From Microcebus murinus (taxonomy: Eukaryota; Chordata; Mammalia; Primates; Cheirogaleidae): DNA of 64,000 nt. The notes below the pieces were generated by a model that ran no database searches, had not been told where the DNA came from, and saw only the letters and a program-made list of their open reading frames with translations. The stretch is from positions 53,753,501 through 53,817,500 of the forward strand of contig NC_134108.1 in NCBI RefSeq assembly GCF_040939455.1, in the 5' to 3' direction. How positions within the stretch are numbered: the first letter of the stretch is position 1; every line of letters begins with the position of its first letter. Positions 11,061-22,439 of this stretch are shown here, piece after piece. Position numbers and translations under genes: made by a program.

Positions 11061-12804
11061 GAGAATATTGCTTCTTTCCTAAATAAACAAACGTCAGAGA
11101 AAAACTACAAAATCACAACATGTCAAGCCCATCTGAGAACTTAGATGAAGGATAGATTTCAAAGTATTCAAAGCCCTCTGTGGATAGAAGAGATACATGA
11201 ACTATTTGACTTTCGAAGAGCATGAGAGGAAGAAGTGATCAGCATAGAAGTAAGTAAAAAAAAAAAAAACAGCTGAAACATTAATGCATTCTCAAAGAAT
11301 AGGTGGGCTAGAGTGAAAGTTAAGGATTACTTAGAGCCTCAGGCATAAAGTGACTCCACAATCACTCTCTAGTTCTTTACTGTGATCCTCCATCACAAGA
11401 AAGATTGGGGTTAAGAAAGGATATCTGAGAGAGTTCCACCTTTGTGGGAGCACAGGCATGAATCCCTGCTTACTTCTTAAACTTTTTCTCATATGAATCA
11501 AAAGCTAAAAGCCACTGGTTGAAGTGTGAAGTGCAGGAAACTATAGGATCTACTCCCAGGCACAAGTAAATGGTAGAAGAGAGAACTCACTGACCCTCAG
11601 GAAAGGGCATAAAACCACCCCATTGTCTCAAAGAACAAGCAGCAGCAACCTCCTGCTTAAATAAGGCCAGGAAACCATCTGCCACCAGTCCCAGGCAAAG
11701 TTAAACAGGTGAGATAGAGATATACAAGCAAATTTGGCCCTGAAAGAGAGGTCTGCTTCTGATGGTGGAGTGGCAGGAAACCCTCTCCAAATCAAGAGTC
11801 TCACAGAGGCCAGGTGTGGTGGCTAATGCCTATAATCTTAACACTTTTGGAGGCTGAGGAGTGAGGAATACTTGAGGCCAGGTGTTTGAGACCAGTAAAA
11901 GCGAGACCCCATCTCTACAAAAAATAGTAAAATTAACCAGGTGTGCTTGGTGCACACCTATAGTCCCAGCTACTCAGGAGGCTGAGGCAGGAGGATGGCT
12001 TAAGCCCAGCCTGAATGAGAGTGAGACCCTATCTCTACAAAAAACAAACAAACAAACAAAAACCACAAGAACAATTAGCCAAGCATGGTGGCATCACCCT
12101 GTAGTCCCAGCTACTCAGGAGGGGGAGGAAGGAGGATTGCTTGAACCCAAGAGCGTGAGGTTGCAATGAGATATCATGATGTCACTGCACTCCAGCTTCA
12201 TTGACAGAGGAGACCCTGTCTTAAAAAATAAAGAAAAGAAAAAAAAAGAGCCTCATAGATACAAGTCAGAGTTTGATTTTTATGGGAAAGAACAGAAGTG
12301 CTGAGAAAGATCCATCATTATGACCTAGGTAGAGAAGGCCTAAGACAATCTGGAGCACAAAAACTTACAGACACACCTTGCTCCTTCCATATGCATAGTA
12401 TAAGCAACACCAATATACCATTGGAGGAGGGGCGACAGCATGGAACAATCTCCTCTGTGGTGTTGGTATGCAAGGTATGTGGAGCAGAACTAGACAAAAA
12501 ATTCTCATTACATACTAGCCCCACACTAAGTAAAAAGTGGTAGTAGTCCACTGTTGGGGACTTTGAAACCTGTGAGACACTAAAGATAACTACAGCCACA
12601 GTAACACCAAACCCAGCTTTACTGCTATCTTGTTTTACTCAATTCCCCACAGTCACAGCCTTACAGAAGAGGCATAGGTATTATTTCTAAGCATAGGTAT
12701 TATTTACCTTTGTCTCTACTGTTCTTTTACACATAATTCTAGAACTCAATAATTCTACACACACATCAGGGAAGTAAAATAAGTCTTTGTCAAAAAATAA
12801 AATA
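11060..12804. repeat. Possible ancient L1-derived sequence, split by an Alu
   Basis: The text before and after the Alu (for example 'ggtctgcttctgatggtgga' and 'cagaagtgctgagaaagatc') reads as one continuous element interrupted at the Alu target site, and its purine-rich style resembles old L1M untranslated or ORF1-upstream sequence. I cannot name the subfamily, and parts may be unique. A 15-bp unit 'gcataggtattattt' is duplicated near 12671-12706. Confidence 0.3.
11808..12246 (+). mobile_element. Alu element, oversized (three monomer-like segments)
   Basis: Begins GGCCAGGTGTGGTGGC and ends in an A-rich tail. Flanking direct repeats AGAGTCTCACAGA (11795-11807) and AGAGCCTCATAGA (12247-12259) match at 11 of 13 positions. 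At about 440 bp it is longer than the usual 300: 'gtcccagctactcaggagg' occurs twice (near 11963 and 12103) and 'ctacaaaaaa' linkers occur twice, so it has an extra monomer-like unit. Divergence suggests an old (AluJ-age) insertion. It lacks the lemur-type linker. Confidence 0.8.
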
Positions 12805-13880
12805 GGGAGATAGAGGCAAGATGGCAGAGAGTAAGGCCCCCAAGAGGCTTGGAGACCAGCAACAAGGGTATGTGGAGAGGTTAAATCTCCCCTCCCTTGC
12901 ATCTGGGACTGCTGGTGGGCTCCTGAGCTGCTGGAGGGACCTCTGAACACCAGCGCAGACTCGGCTGCCACCAGTGAGCGGCGAGCCTCAAAGGCACCAG
13001 GCTCCTAGCTGCCTCAGGGCACCTCCCGACCTGCAGACCCGAGCTGATCAGCAGACGCCATATTGCTTCATTTTCTCCTTCCCCTCCCCTACCCAAAGCT
13101 GCAGATAGAATTTAGTCACCACCAAGGGCATCCACAGGGAATGAGACTTTTCCTTTGGGGGCTCTGTAGAGGACCAAGGGGTTATTCAAACTGTGAGCTC
13201 CTTACCTGCCAGGCCTCCCAGGTGCTGCTTGTCTGGTGACTCCAGCAGAGCGGGGCAAATCCCAATGCAGAGACATTGATCCAACTTGGGCACAACGTGG
13301 GTGACTTGAGACCAGCACTCTTCTCCCTGGCAGGGTCTGGGATTAACCTCCGGGACTGGGGGCAGGCCTGCAGACCAGATCCTGTACACGCAAGTCTCAA
13401 TTACATTGTTCGAGGGCACAGAAGGGATATTTGTGAACTAGTCTACTGAGGTGTGTACGCTTTGAGGAGCAGATCAGAGTGAGTCCTAGCAGCAGCATGC
13501 TAGAGGAGCAACCTTCCTCCCAGGGGAGGGCCTCACTCCCAGCTCAGGCTGTGATACTGGGTGGGGAACCTCCTGGCTCATATCACAGGGGAGATTCACT
13601 GGCTTGAGGTCTGGGCTGCTGGTAGGGGCCAGGAGAAACTGCGGAATAGGGGAGGGTGGGAAGGAGCGAAGGCCTGCTCTAGACTGCAGGTCTCAGATAG
13701 TCCCACCTCCACACGCAGGCATTTTGCCTAAGTGAGGCCATTTCAGCCCCTCCCTGGCAGCTTTGCCCAGTAGCACAGAACAGAACTTTGCAGCTAAGAG
13801 CATTTGTGGAGCTTGAGGGCAGGCTCTTCCAATCCAGTTCCTCCACCCAGCCTCACTCCCCCACCTGCCCCTACTGAGGT
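12805..13880 (+). mobile_element. Isolated L1 5' UTR-like block (GC-rich)
   Basis: Opens with GGGAGATAGAGGCAAGATGG; CAAGATGGC at 12817-12825 is the YY1-type motif found at the very 5' end of primate L1. The following kilobase is GC-rich with many CpGs, in sharp contrast to both flanks, as in an L1 promoter region. No ORF1, ORF2 or poly-A tail follows; the sequence returns to AT-rich unique DNA near 13880. L1 copies are normally cut at the 5' end, so a 5'-only fragment is unusual. It could instead be ERV- or satellite-derived. The 70-140 codon minus-strand frames here are not genes. Confidence 0.5.
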
Positions 13881-15391
13881 GGAGAATAGGATACACATGG
13901 AAGTCCCTGATAAATGGCACACTGAGGTACATAATAAGGATGTATCTATAAAACACTAGAAACAAACAGGTATAGATGTGAATAGCATACACATATGTAG
14001 TTAATATATAAATTCCATTGACAAGTTGCTTCTCTGAAGTAATGAACAACTCTAATTTCAGTTTGTATGAACAAAGTCTAAAATTATACAAAGCTACTAT
14101 AAAACCCAAAAGCTATCTAATGATCCAAATATTTTCCATTGTAACATTCTTAAGTTTATTATCAATCTAGATTTAAACTATTATTATATTAAACTGGCAA
14201 TAAAACTACTTTTTAATTTCTAATTTTATTCCCATTTTCTTCATTTATTCACTCACCCCTTCAAAATACAATTATTGGCCGTGCATGATATGTGAAACTC
14301 TACATTATGCAAGACACAATATGTAATATTGAACAATTTTCCCACAGAGGTGATTGGTTAATTTAAATATGAATATATTACATGTTAAAGTAGCTATAAA
14401 ATAAAAATAAGAGCTATTTTGCACTGGAAAATAAGTCAGCAACATTTCTACTCTGACTAGATTTCCATGAGCAAACATGTCCTCACTGAGCAAAAAATAT
14501 TACATTTCCATTGAATCTAAGAATTGGTAAAGATGTTGTACTGGAAAGACTTGTAATATAATAATAGTGCTTTTGTAAAAGAAACAAATACGTTATACCA
14601 CACAGAAAGACCACTTATTTGGATATCAGGAAATCTGGGTTTCTGAGTTCTGTTCCTCTCTCTTCCACTACTTCTTTCTGATCTTAGAGAAATTACTGTG
14701 CCTTGGGTTTCTCATTTGTGAGAAGAAAGTAAATACTAATGAACTGAGTTTTCTTCCACCACTTTCATAGCATAAAGTTATGTATATCTATGCATCACAC
14801 ACATGTGTTTAATCATTGGCTCTAGTCCATTTTTCCCGAAAGTTCCCCATCCTGCCTATATTTTCACTAGGTAAATGGTGATATTAAAGAGCTGTGAGCA
14901 GGCAGTTCTCATTCCTCGAATATTCTGCATGCTTGAATGGCAGTGAGTTACCATCAGTCAACTGCTCTTTATTTTTTATGCCACTGGGAATGTTGAACAG
15001 AACACCTGCTTCTCTGGAACACAAATAATGAGAATACAAGAGGCAGCTGGCCAAGGTTAAGAGCAATCTAAAAACACTTCACAGAATAAACCTAGTGGGA
15101 CCAAAGTCTTCGCTATTTCCACGCCCTGATAAACTGGCCTCACCAGACCCTGAGAGCCCTCAAGTTGTTCCCATATAAATGCTCTAGTAACTTTAGAGCT
15201 CTGGTCACAGAAAGTCAAAACCACAACATGTCCATTGACTGAATGATGAATACCTTGGTGCATTTTTGGAGTGTTTATGGCTATAAATCTAGGGACACTG
15301 AAATTAGTATAATTGAGGAGACAAACAACATTAAGTGGGAATAATCGCCTATGTTTTCTTTTTAGATCCAAAGGATTTTGTTTAAAGAATC
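13881..15391. other. Unique AT-rich sequence
   Basis: No gene recognised. A weak MIR match at 14612-14740 is listed separately. Confidence 0.6.
14612..14740 (+). repeat. MIR-like fragment
   Basis: 'tcaggaaatctgggtttctg', 'ttccactacttctttctgat' and 'gtgccttgggtttctcattt' follow the order of the sense MIR core. Diverged. Confidence 0.4.
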
Positions 15392-15536
15392 TTTTTTTTT
15401 TTTTTTTTTTTTTTTTTAATAGAGACAGGGTCTCACTCTTGCTCAGACTTGTCTTGAACTCCTGAGCTCAAGCGATCCTCCCTCCTCAGCCTCTTAGAGT
15501 GCTAGGATTACAGGTGTGAGCCACCACACCTGGCCA
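15392..15536 (-). mobile_element. Alu monomer (FLAM-like), reverse
   Basis: A 26-T run at 15392-15417 is followed by 'agagacagggtctcactctt' and ends 'gtgagccaccacacctggcc', the reverse complement of a free left Alu monomer. At about 145 bp it is one arm only. No clear target duplication. Confidence 0.85.
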
Positions 15537-17295
15537 TCATCTTAAATCTTTTATATAGAAAGGCACACTCCTGTAGAGGAAGGATGTTTATATATTTTAT
15601 TACTCCATTTTCATACACAGAGCAACACAGGTACAGAGGGATTTGGCAACTTATCAAAAGCAGGCCAGAACTACATTTGGGAATAAAGAAAACCCAAATT
15701 CTATTATCATAGAGATGTGGTATTATTCCAAAATAATGTTGCACAAACAAATGTAAATCTCTCTATAAAATCCCAGTGTGAAAGCACTTATTTTTCAGAA
15801 GATTAGGACCTGGGAACAGTTGACAAATTCCTTTGTGAAATCCATATTCCCTGGAAATTACAAAAAACACATCAATGAATATTTCAAAAGAGATATTTAT
15901 TTCTTTTTTTAACTTATGAATGGATATTCCACTTCATTCCACAAAGGATTTGAAGTATCATACAGAAATAAGTATCATTCAATAAAAAGGAGTGGGAAGA
16001 GAAGAAGGCAAATAAACTAAAAGGAATAGGGTGTTCAAACAGTAAAATAAAATAGAAGAACGTAAGTACCCAGTAATGTATATTACAATGCCCCCATAAA
16101 CGTGCTTGAAAATGCCCAAAGGAAATCATGAACAATTACAAAATTACTTCTCCCACAAGATAAATATATAATATTTATATATTATATACTATTGGCTTAA
16201 GAGAAGCACAACTTTGCCTAACAATGAAGGTTAAAAAATGTTTTCCTCAGTTTCATACAAAGTATAGTCATTGATTGATGAAGTGGAAAAAAATTCTTAA
16301 ACTACAATATACAATATTCAGAGTCTTGTGAGAGTTTTTTACAGGCCATAACAGCAGAAATCACTTTGGAAATTGATTACAAACCTGGGAATAGGCAGTG
16401 TAAGGGTATTTAAATGATGTTCTCTAAATATATAGCTCTAAAACTCTGTGATGGTTTTAATTTCATGCAAAAATAAATATTTCTATTCATCTAAAATAGG
16501 AATACACATTTTGAGGTCTGAAAATGGGCTTTGGGGTTGGGGGCGGTTGAGGTATTCTAAAATTGAATGAACATTTGGTGTGTTTTCATATCTTTTGGAG
16601 AGAGAATTCATAACATATTCTCAAGGATCCTTGACCCCAAATGGCTAATTGGCACTGATGTAGAAAAGGAACTGGTGAACTATTTATCTTGAAGTTAATA
16701 TTTCATTTGGATTATTTTGTAGAACTCAGGTTATGATAAGTTTGGGGCAGCAAATTAGTGGCTAATGTTATACACATTGGCAGGAGCCTGAAGTACTGGT
16801 GCTTTGTTACTAATAATAGGCATAATGATAGATGTTTAAAACCTTCTGAAGAAAGAAAAAATAAACTTCTGAGTAGAAGATAGAAAGTTATGAAAGGCAT
16901 GAAGATAGTTAAAAATACTAACAAGACTAAGTTTTAATCTGTTGAGCTAGACCAAATTATTAAATTATTTTTACCTGAGAACACAGTTAAGTAGGGAAAA
17001 TAATATAACTACCTCATCAGTTGATTTGAGCATCAAATAGCTATTATATGTAAGGCTCTTATAACTCATTATATAGTAACTGCTATAGATGTGCTTATCA
17101 TTCTAGTTATTATTGCTGTTACCATTGTTATTTTAAATTTTGCATCTATGTGGAAAAGTTGAATAAAACTATAGGGATGTCAGATATTTCCCTTAAAACA
17201 GCTTTATTTACCTTTCATAAAAGAAACACAAATTTTACATCATGTAGCACAACTGCTATATATTTAGTCTAGCATATGATTTACATCAGATTTTT
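15537..17295. other. Unique AT-rich sequence
   Basis: No gene recognised. 16955-17125 weakly resembles the 3' part of a sense MIR ('gagcatcaaatagctattat'). Confidence 0.55.
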
Positions 17296-17665
17296 CTGCA
17301 CACCAAATCACTCCAACCTTAGAAATTTAAAACCACAACTATTGATTATTGCCACTAAGCCAATAAGTCAGCTGGGTGGTCCTTCCCATCTGAGCCAGGG
17401 TTGGCTACACTGGGTTACACTTGCTCATGTGTCTGAGTTCATCAGCAAGTCAGCTGATCTGTATTATCTAAGATGCTCTAACTCACATGTTTGCTGATTG
17501 GCCAGTAATTGATTGGGAAAGGCTTAACTGGATGATAGCTTTTTCATATGGTAGCTCAGGCAGTTTCTAAAGGAGAGAATGGAAACATGGAAGCCTTTAG
17601 CTTTAAGCTGCCAATTGTTTCAATGCCACTCATACCACATATAACAGAGCAAACCTCGTCACAAG
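17296..17665. repeat. Ancient interspersed repeat (family uncertain)
   Basis: 'aaccacaactattgattatt', 'caataagtcagctgggtggt' and 'gtagctcaggcagtttctaa' match in order a widespread old mammalian repeat that I cannot name with confidence. A related copy lies at 47640-48120 ('agcagtttaaaacaattttt', 'ttagctgggtggttcttgct'). Confidence 0.45.
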
Positions 17666-18164
17666 TATGAACTAATTCTAAAAGTAAAGAAATAAACCAC
17701 AACTTTTGATGAGATGAGCTGCAAAGTCACATTGTACAAGGAGTGGGATAGAGCCAGGAATGTAAATGTCTCATCATTTTTATCACGTATTGCAGTATTA
17801 AGTAATAAGTTTAAAGACTGCACAATAATCATAGAAAAATTTGAATAAATCACCCAAGGGAAAAAAAAATCTTAATTAAATAGATGTGATGATGTATTTC
17901 ATATAAATTAGATGTAAAATTTACCCCTGTGTGAATAAATCAAATAAATAGAGATATTCTGTTATTTAAATTTAGCCAAAGTGTTTTGTTGTTAGTATAA
18001 AGATTATCTGTCTAATTTTAGGGAATGGATAACAGTGTTAGGTACCAGAACCAACCATCTGTTAACCTATGACCACTGCATGTAGAAGAATACATTATAT
18101 TGTGTTTTGTCATTATAGAGAGTAAATCACATGGCTAATCCTAAAGGACTTTCTGAGAGCCACT
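17666..18164. other. Unique AT-rich sequence
   Basis: No gene or repeat recognised. Confidence 0.6.
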
Positions 18165-18420
18165 ATCACAGAATTTAAGAGTGAAGACTAAAATCAGACT
18201 GTCTAAATTCAAATCCTGCTCCCTCTTAACAAGCTTTGTGACCTTTAGCAACTTAAATAATCTTTCTGAATCTGTTTCGTTATGAGTAAAGTAGGTATGA
18301 TAGAAATACTTATCTCAAAGGGATTTTATGTAAAGTAAATTAAACAATCCAAGTAAACCTTTTATGAATAGCACAAGTCATATAGTAAATTATCCAAGAA
18401 ATGTTGGCTACTTTTTATTG
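18165..18420 (+). repeat. MIR SINE, near full length
   Basis: The motifs run in consensus order: 'cagactgtctaaattcaaat', 'ctttgtgacctttagcaact', 'aataatctttctgaatctgt', 'tatgatagaaatacttatct', 'caagtcatatagtaaattat', then 'aatgttggctactttttatt'. Both the tRNA-like head and the 3' end are recognisable. Confidence 0.75.
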
Positions 18421-18511
18421 CAAATATTAAAATCCAATGTAAAAGTAAAAAGGTCCAAAAGATGCTGTGAAATATTATTGGAAATTCACCATTTAATATA
18501 TTATATTATTT

Positions 18512-18588
18512 TCATACTACTTTTGAGTTGAGGTTAATAACAACATTTTTTAACAAATTTTTATTAACTCAACTCAAAAGTAGTATGA
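18512..18588. repeat. Long hairpin: 28-bp inverted repeat
   Basis: The arm at 18512-18540 (TCATACTACTTTTGAGTTGA...) and the arm at 18561-18588 (...AACTCAAAAGTAGTATGA) are exact reverse complements apart from one extra G in the left arm. The loop is 20 nt (18541-18560). Length and geometry resemble a miRNA precursor or a palindromic MITE, but an RNA product is not shown. It ends 9 bp before the target duplication of the neighbouring hAT element. Confidence 0.9.
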
Positions 18589-18605
18589 CAATTCATATTC
18601 TAAAG

Positions 18606-18908
18606 CAGCAATCCCCAACATTTTTGGCACCTGGAATTGGTTTCATGGAAAAAAATTCTTCCACAGACAGGGGTTGGGGGGGTGGAGTTCAGACAATGGG
18701 TAGAGGATGGGGAACAGCTGTATATACAGATGACTCTTACTCTTGCCTGCCCACTGCTCACCTCCTGCTGTGCACACTGTCCCGCTTCCTAAGATTCATG
18801 AAAGAGAATTTTTTTGTTGAAGGAGGGTGTGGCAGCAGAGCTCTGTAGCCCAGTCTCTAACAGCCCCAGACTGGTACCAGTCCATGGCCTAGGGATTGGG
18901 GACTGCAG
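18606..18908. mobile_element. hAT-type non-autonomous DNA transposon, 303 bp, 8-bp TSD
   Basis: Starts CAGCAATCCCCAACATTTTT and ends GGGATTGGGGACTGCAG, an imperfect terminal inverted repeat. Perfect 8-bp duplications TTCTAAAG occur at 18598-18605 and 18909-18916, the length made by hAT transposases. Same family as 30479-30938 but internally shorter. Family name uncertain. Confidence 0.85.
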
Positions 18909-18916
18909 TTCTAAAG

Positions 18917-20660
18917 AACTTAAGGAACCAGCTTATGATGTGCTTAGCATATAACAAACTTCTATCTATAAAGTCACAGGACAAAAAACAGTGAATAAGG
19001 TGATATGTCATGCAAGATGGTAAAAACTGCAATAGTGAAAGACCACCTGTAAAGAACTTGGAAAGAAATCTTCACTCCCATTGTTACTAATACAAGAATA
19101 AGCTGAAAAACCAAAAATTGATGAATTCTCTTTGACCAAACAGACATTTGAGTATACAGGGCAAACTGCCACCTTAATAACTGGAGAGACAGGCAAATCC
19201 ACAGAATCATAGCATAAGTGAGCTTACCTGCAACCGAGGCCACTTGAGAGCCATAAAATGATAGAAAAGCTTAAGTGGCAAATTTGATGAATTGCTGTGG
19301 GCTGAGGTGAGCTGAGTTGGGCTAGTGGAGAAAGAGTAACATCTAGGGCCACAGTCTTAGGAGTGGTATCATACTTTCATAGACTTTACCTCCAGAAACT
19401 CCACCAGGTTTACACAGTGAAGATCCTACAAAGACCACCTTGTGGCCCTGGCAGGGGTATGAGAAGAGTAATCATTGTGAAGATTACCAGAACCTTTTCT
19501 ATGGAAAAGGACTTTTACAGAACCTTATTCAACCTGAGGATGGGAATTCCTTTCTGCCAGCCCTGGTTAGCCTTCCTATCTCACCTAAGGCCAGTATGAT
19601 TTGGAGAAACTATAGAGTAAAGGTTACAGGCCAGAGATACAACCATGCTTAAAAACTGAGATTCAACTGGAAGATTACAGAACTCTCCCACTTCCCTACA
19701 CTGTACCACACCAACAGGGTTCCAATATAATAATAGTGGATTACATTTGAAACAGGAGCAAAATACAACCATCTCTAAGGAAGAGGACTTAGAGAAGCCC
19801 AAGGTAATGGCAGGAGGCAAAAAAAGGACATTAGATGTATATGAAGCCTGTAGCACTGGTAGCTATAGCAAACATTAAATAAAGCCTGATTTCCACCAGA
19901 TTAACATAAATCCTCACACAAGAAGCTTATATATTTCTGGTGTATCCTATTAACTGATAAAACATGTCCATATGTCAATAAAAATTACAAGGTACATCAA
20001 AGGCAAGAAAAGTGGTCTGAAAATACAAAGTAAACATCAGAATCAGATATTTATTCAAATATGATAAGATGTTACAATTAACACATAGGGAATTTTAAAT
20101 AACTATAATTAATACAGTAAAAGCTATGAGGAAAAACCTGCAAAGACAGATGGCTAATGTAATCAGTAAGATGGAAATTCTAAGAAAGAATCAAAAGAAA
20201 TTCTAGAAATCAAAAACACCATAATATAAAGAAAGACTGTTTTTGATGGGCTCATCGGAAGACCAGACAAAGCTCAAGAAAGAATTAGTGATCTTAAAGA
20301 TGAAATAATAGAAGCGTTCCAAACTGAAATACAAAAAGGGGGAAAAAAATAAGTTTAAGCTCTCAATGAGAAGATTCCAAAGGTGTAACATATGATTAAC
20401 TGGAATTCCAAAAGGAGAAGAAAGATATAATGGAACTGAAGAAATAGTTGAATATTTGAATAATAGTTAACTTTCCAGAGTTAATGACAGACACCAAACC
20501 ACAGATCCAGAAAGCTCAGAGAATAATAATCAGGATAAATTCCAAAAACTATACCTAAGCATATTGTCTTCAAACTGCAGAAAACCAAAGACAAAGAGAA
20601 AACCTTAAAAGAAGCCAGAGGAAGAAAACATTTTACCAATGAGGGGAAAAGGTAAGAATT
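18917..20660 (+). mobile_element. Ancient L1 (L1M-type) fragment: 5' region and ORF1 remnant
   Basis: From about 20160 the sequence matches L1 ORF1 in order: 'gaaattctagaaatcaaaaa', 'tttttgatgggctcatcgga', 'aaaggtgtaacatatgatta', 'atgacagacaccaaaccaca', 'agaagccagaggaagaaaac'. Frameshifts and stops leave no long frame. The upstream part (18917-20160) is consistent with the same element but less certain. It stops before the younger L1 at 20833, which inserted just downstream. Confidence 0.6.
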
Positions 20661-20832
20661 ACAATGAAATTATCATCATGATTCATGCAATAAGAAAAGA
20701 GTGTAGTAGAATATTTTTCTTTTGAGGAGTATAAAAATATTCTAAAATTTAGATAGTAGTGATAGAAAGTTGGTGATAAAAGTTTAGTTTTGGATATATG
20801 TCAAGTATGTGGATTATACAAAAGGGAGTTGA

Positions 20833-22161
20833 CCATCAGCATCCTTCACAGATATAGAAAAAATAATTTTACGCTTCATATGGAACCAAAGAAGACCCTG
20901 AATATCAAAACAATTCTAGGCAACAAAAACAAAATGGGAGGTATCAATATGCCAGATATCAAACTATATTACAAAGCTGTAGTAATTAAATCAATCTGGT
21001 ATTGGCACAAAAATAGGAATATTGACCAGTGGAACAGATCTGAGAATCCTGATATAAAACCATCCTCATATAGCCATCTAATCTTTGACAAAGCAGACAA
21101 AAAAATACACTGGGGAAAAAAATCCCTTTTCAATAAATGGTGCTGGGAAAACTGGATAGCCACTTGTAGAAGGCTAAAGCAGGACCCACACCTTTCACCT
21201 CTCACAAAAATCAACTGGATAACAGACTTAAACCTAGGGTACGAAACTCTTAGAATTCTAGAGGAAAATGTTGGAAACACTCTCCTAGACATTGGCCTAG
21301 GCAAAGAGTTTATGAAGAAGTCCCCAAAGGCAATCACAGCAGCAACAAAAATAAATAAATGGGACATGATCAAACTTAAAAGCTTCTGCACAGCCAAAGA
21401 AACAGTCATGAAAGTAAACAGACAACCTACAGAATGGGAGAAAATTTTTGCATCCTATGCATCCGATAAGGGGCTGATAACTAGAATATACTTAGAACTC
21501 ACGAAAATCAGTAAGAAAAAATCAAATAACCCTATTAAAAAGTGGGCAAAGGACTTGAACAGAAACTTTTCTAAAGAAGACAAAAGAATGGCCAACAAAC
21601 ATATGAAAAAAATGCTCAACATCTCTAATCATCAGGGAAATGCAAATCAAAACCACAATGAGACATCACTTAACTCCAGTGAGAATGGCCATTATAAAAA
21701 AGTCTTCAAACAATAAATGCTGGTGTGGATGTAGAGAGAGGGAAACACTCCTACACTGCTGGTGGGACTGCAAACTAGTTCAACCTCTCTGGAAAGCAAT
21801 ATGGAGATACCTTAAAGCGATACAAGTGAATCTACCATTTGATTCAGCAATCCCATTACTGGGCATCTACCCAAAAGATCTAATGACACTCTACAAAAAA
21901 GACACCTGCACTCTAATGTTTATAGCAGCACAATTCATAATTGCAAGGCTGTGGAAAGAGCCCAAGTGCCCATCAATCCAAGAATGGATTAATAAAATGT
22001 GGTATATGTATACCATGGAGTACTATTCAGCTCTAAGAAACAACGGTGATATAGCACATCTTATATTTTCCTGGTTAGAGCTGGAACCCATACTACTAAG
22101 TGAAGTATCCCAAGAATGGAAAAACAAGCACCACATATACTCACCAGAAAACTGGTATTAA
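20833..22161 (+). pseudogene. L1 ORF2 C-terminal remnant, one frameshift
   Basis: Two overlapping open frames (to 21716, and 21640-22161) encode the region after the reverse transcriptase of L1 ORF2p, the endonuclease/RT protein that copies L1 RNA into the genome. The upstream endonuclease and RT domains are absent. Recognisable are [20 protein letters not shown] near the start and, in the second frame, a C-terminal cysteine cluster of form C-x3-C-x7-H-x4-C (CWCGC ... HCWWDC). The frame changes at an A7 run, 21606-21612, where other L1s have A6, so one inserted A broke the frame. The apparent start codon at 20790 lies outside the element. Confidence 0.9.
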
Positions 22162-22416
22162 CTGAGCAGCACCTAAGTGGTCACATAGGTACTACAGTAA
22201 TAGGGTATTGGGCAGGTGGGAGGGGGGAGGGGGCGGGTATATACATACATAATGAGTGAGATGTGCACCATCTGGGGGATGGTCACGCAGGAAACTCAGA
22301 CTTGTGGGGGGGGGAGGGCATTTATTGAAACCTTAAAATCTGTACCCCCATAATATGCCGAAATAAAAAAAGACAAAAAAACACAAAAAAACAAACACAT
22401 TCACCTGAAAAGAAAA
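20833..22416 (+). mobile_element. 5'-truncated lemur-type L1, 1.58 kb, with 13-bp TSD
   Basis: Covers the ORF2 C-terminal third, the 3' UTR with a G-rich tract ('gggaggggggagggggcggg' near 22218) and 'tacccccataatatgccgaa', then an A-rich tail. Flanking repeats AAAAGGGAGTTGA (20820-20832) and AAAAGGGAATTGA (22417-22429) differ at one base. This is a typical target-primed insertion truncated at the 5' end. The 3' UTR type is shared with 41876-42608. Confidence 0.9.
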
Positions 22417-22439
22417 AAAAGGGAATTGAGGATGTAAGA

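Noticed and set aside
11882..12169. 95-codon plus-strand open frame
   Set aside because: Entirely Alu sequence; the repeated VPATQE peptide is the Alu 'gtcccagctactcaggagg' motif translated.
13693..14109. 138-codon minus-strand open frame
   Set aside because: It runs across the border between the GC-rich L1-like block and AT-rich unique DNA, with no domain or splice context.
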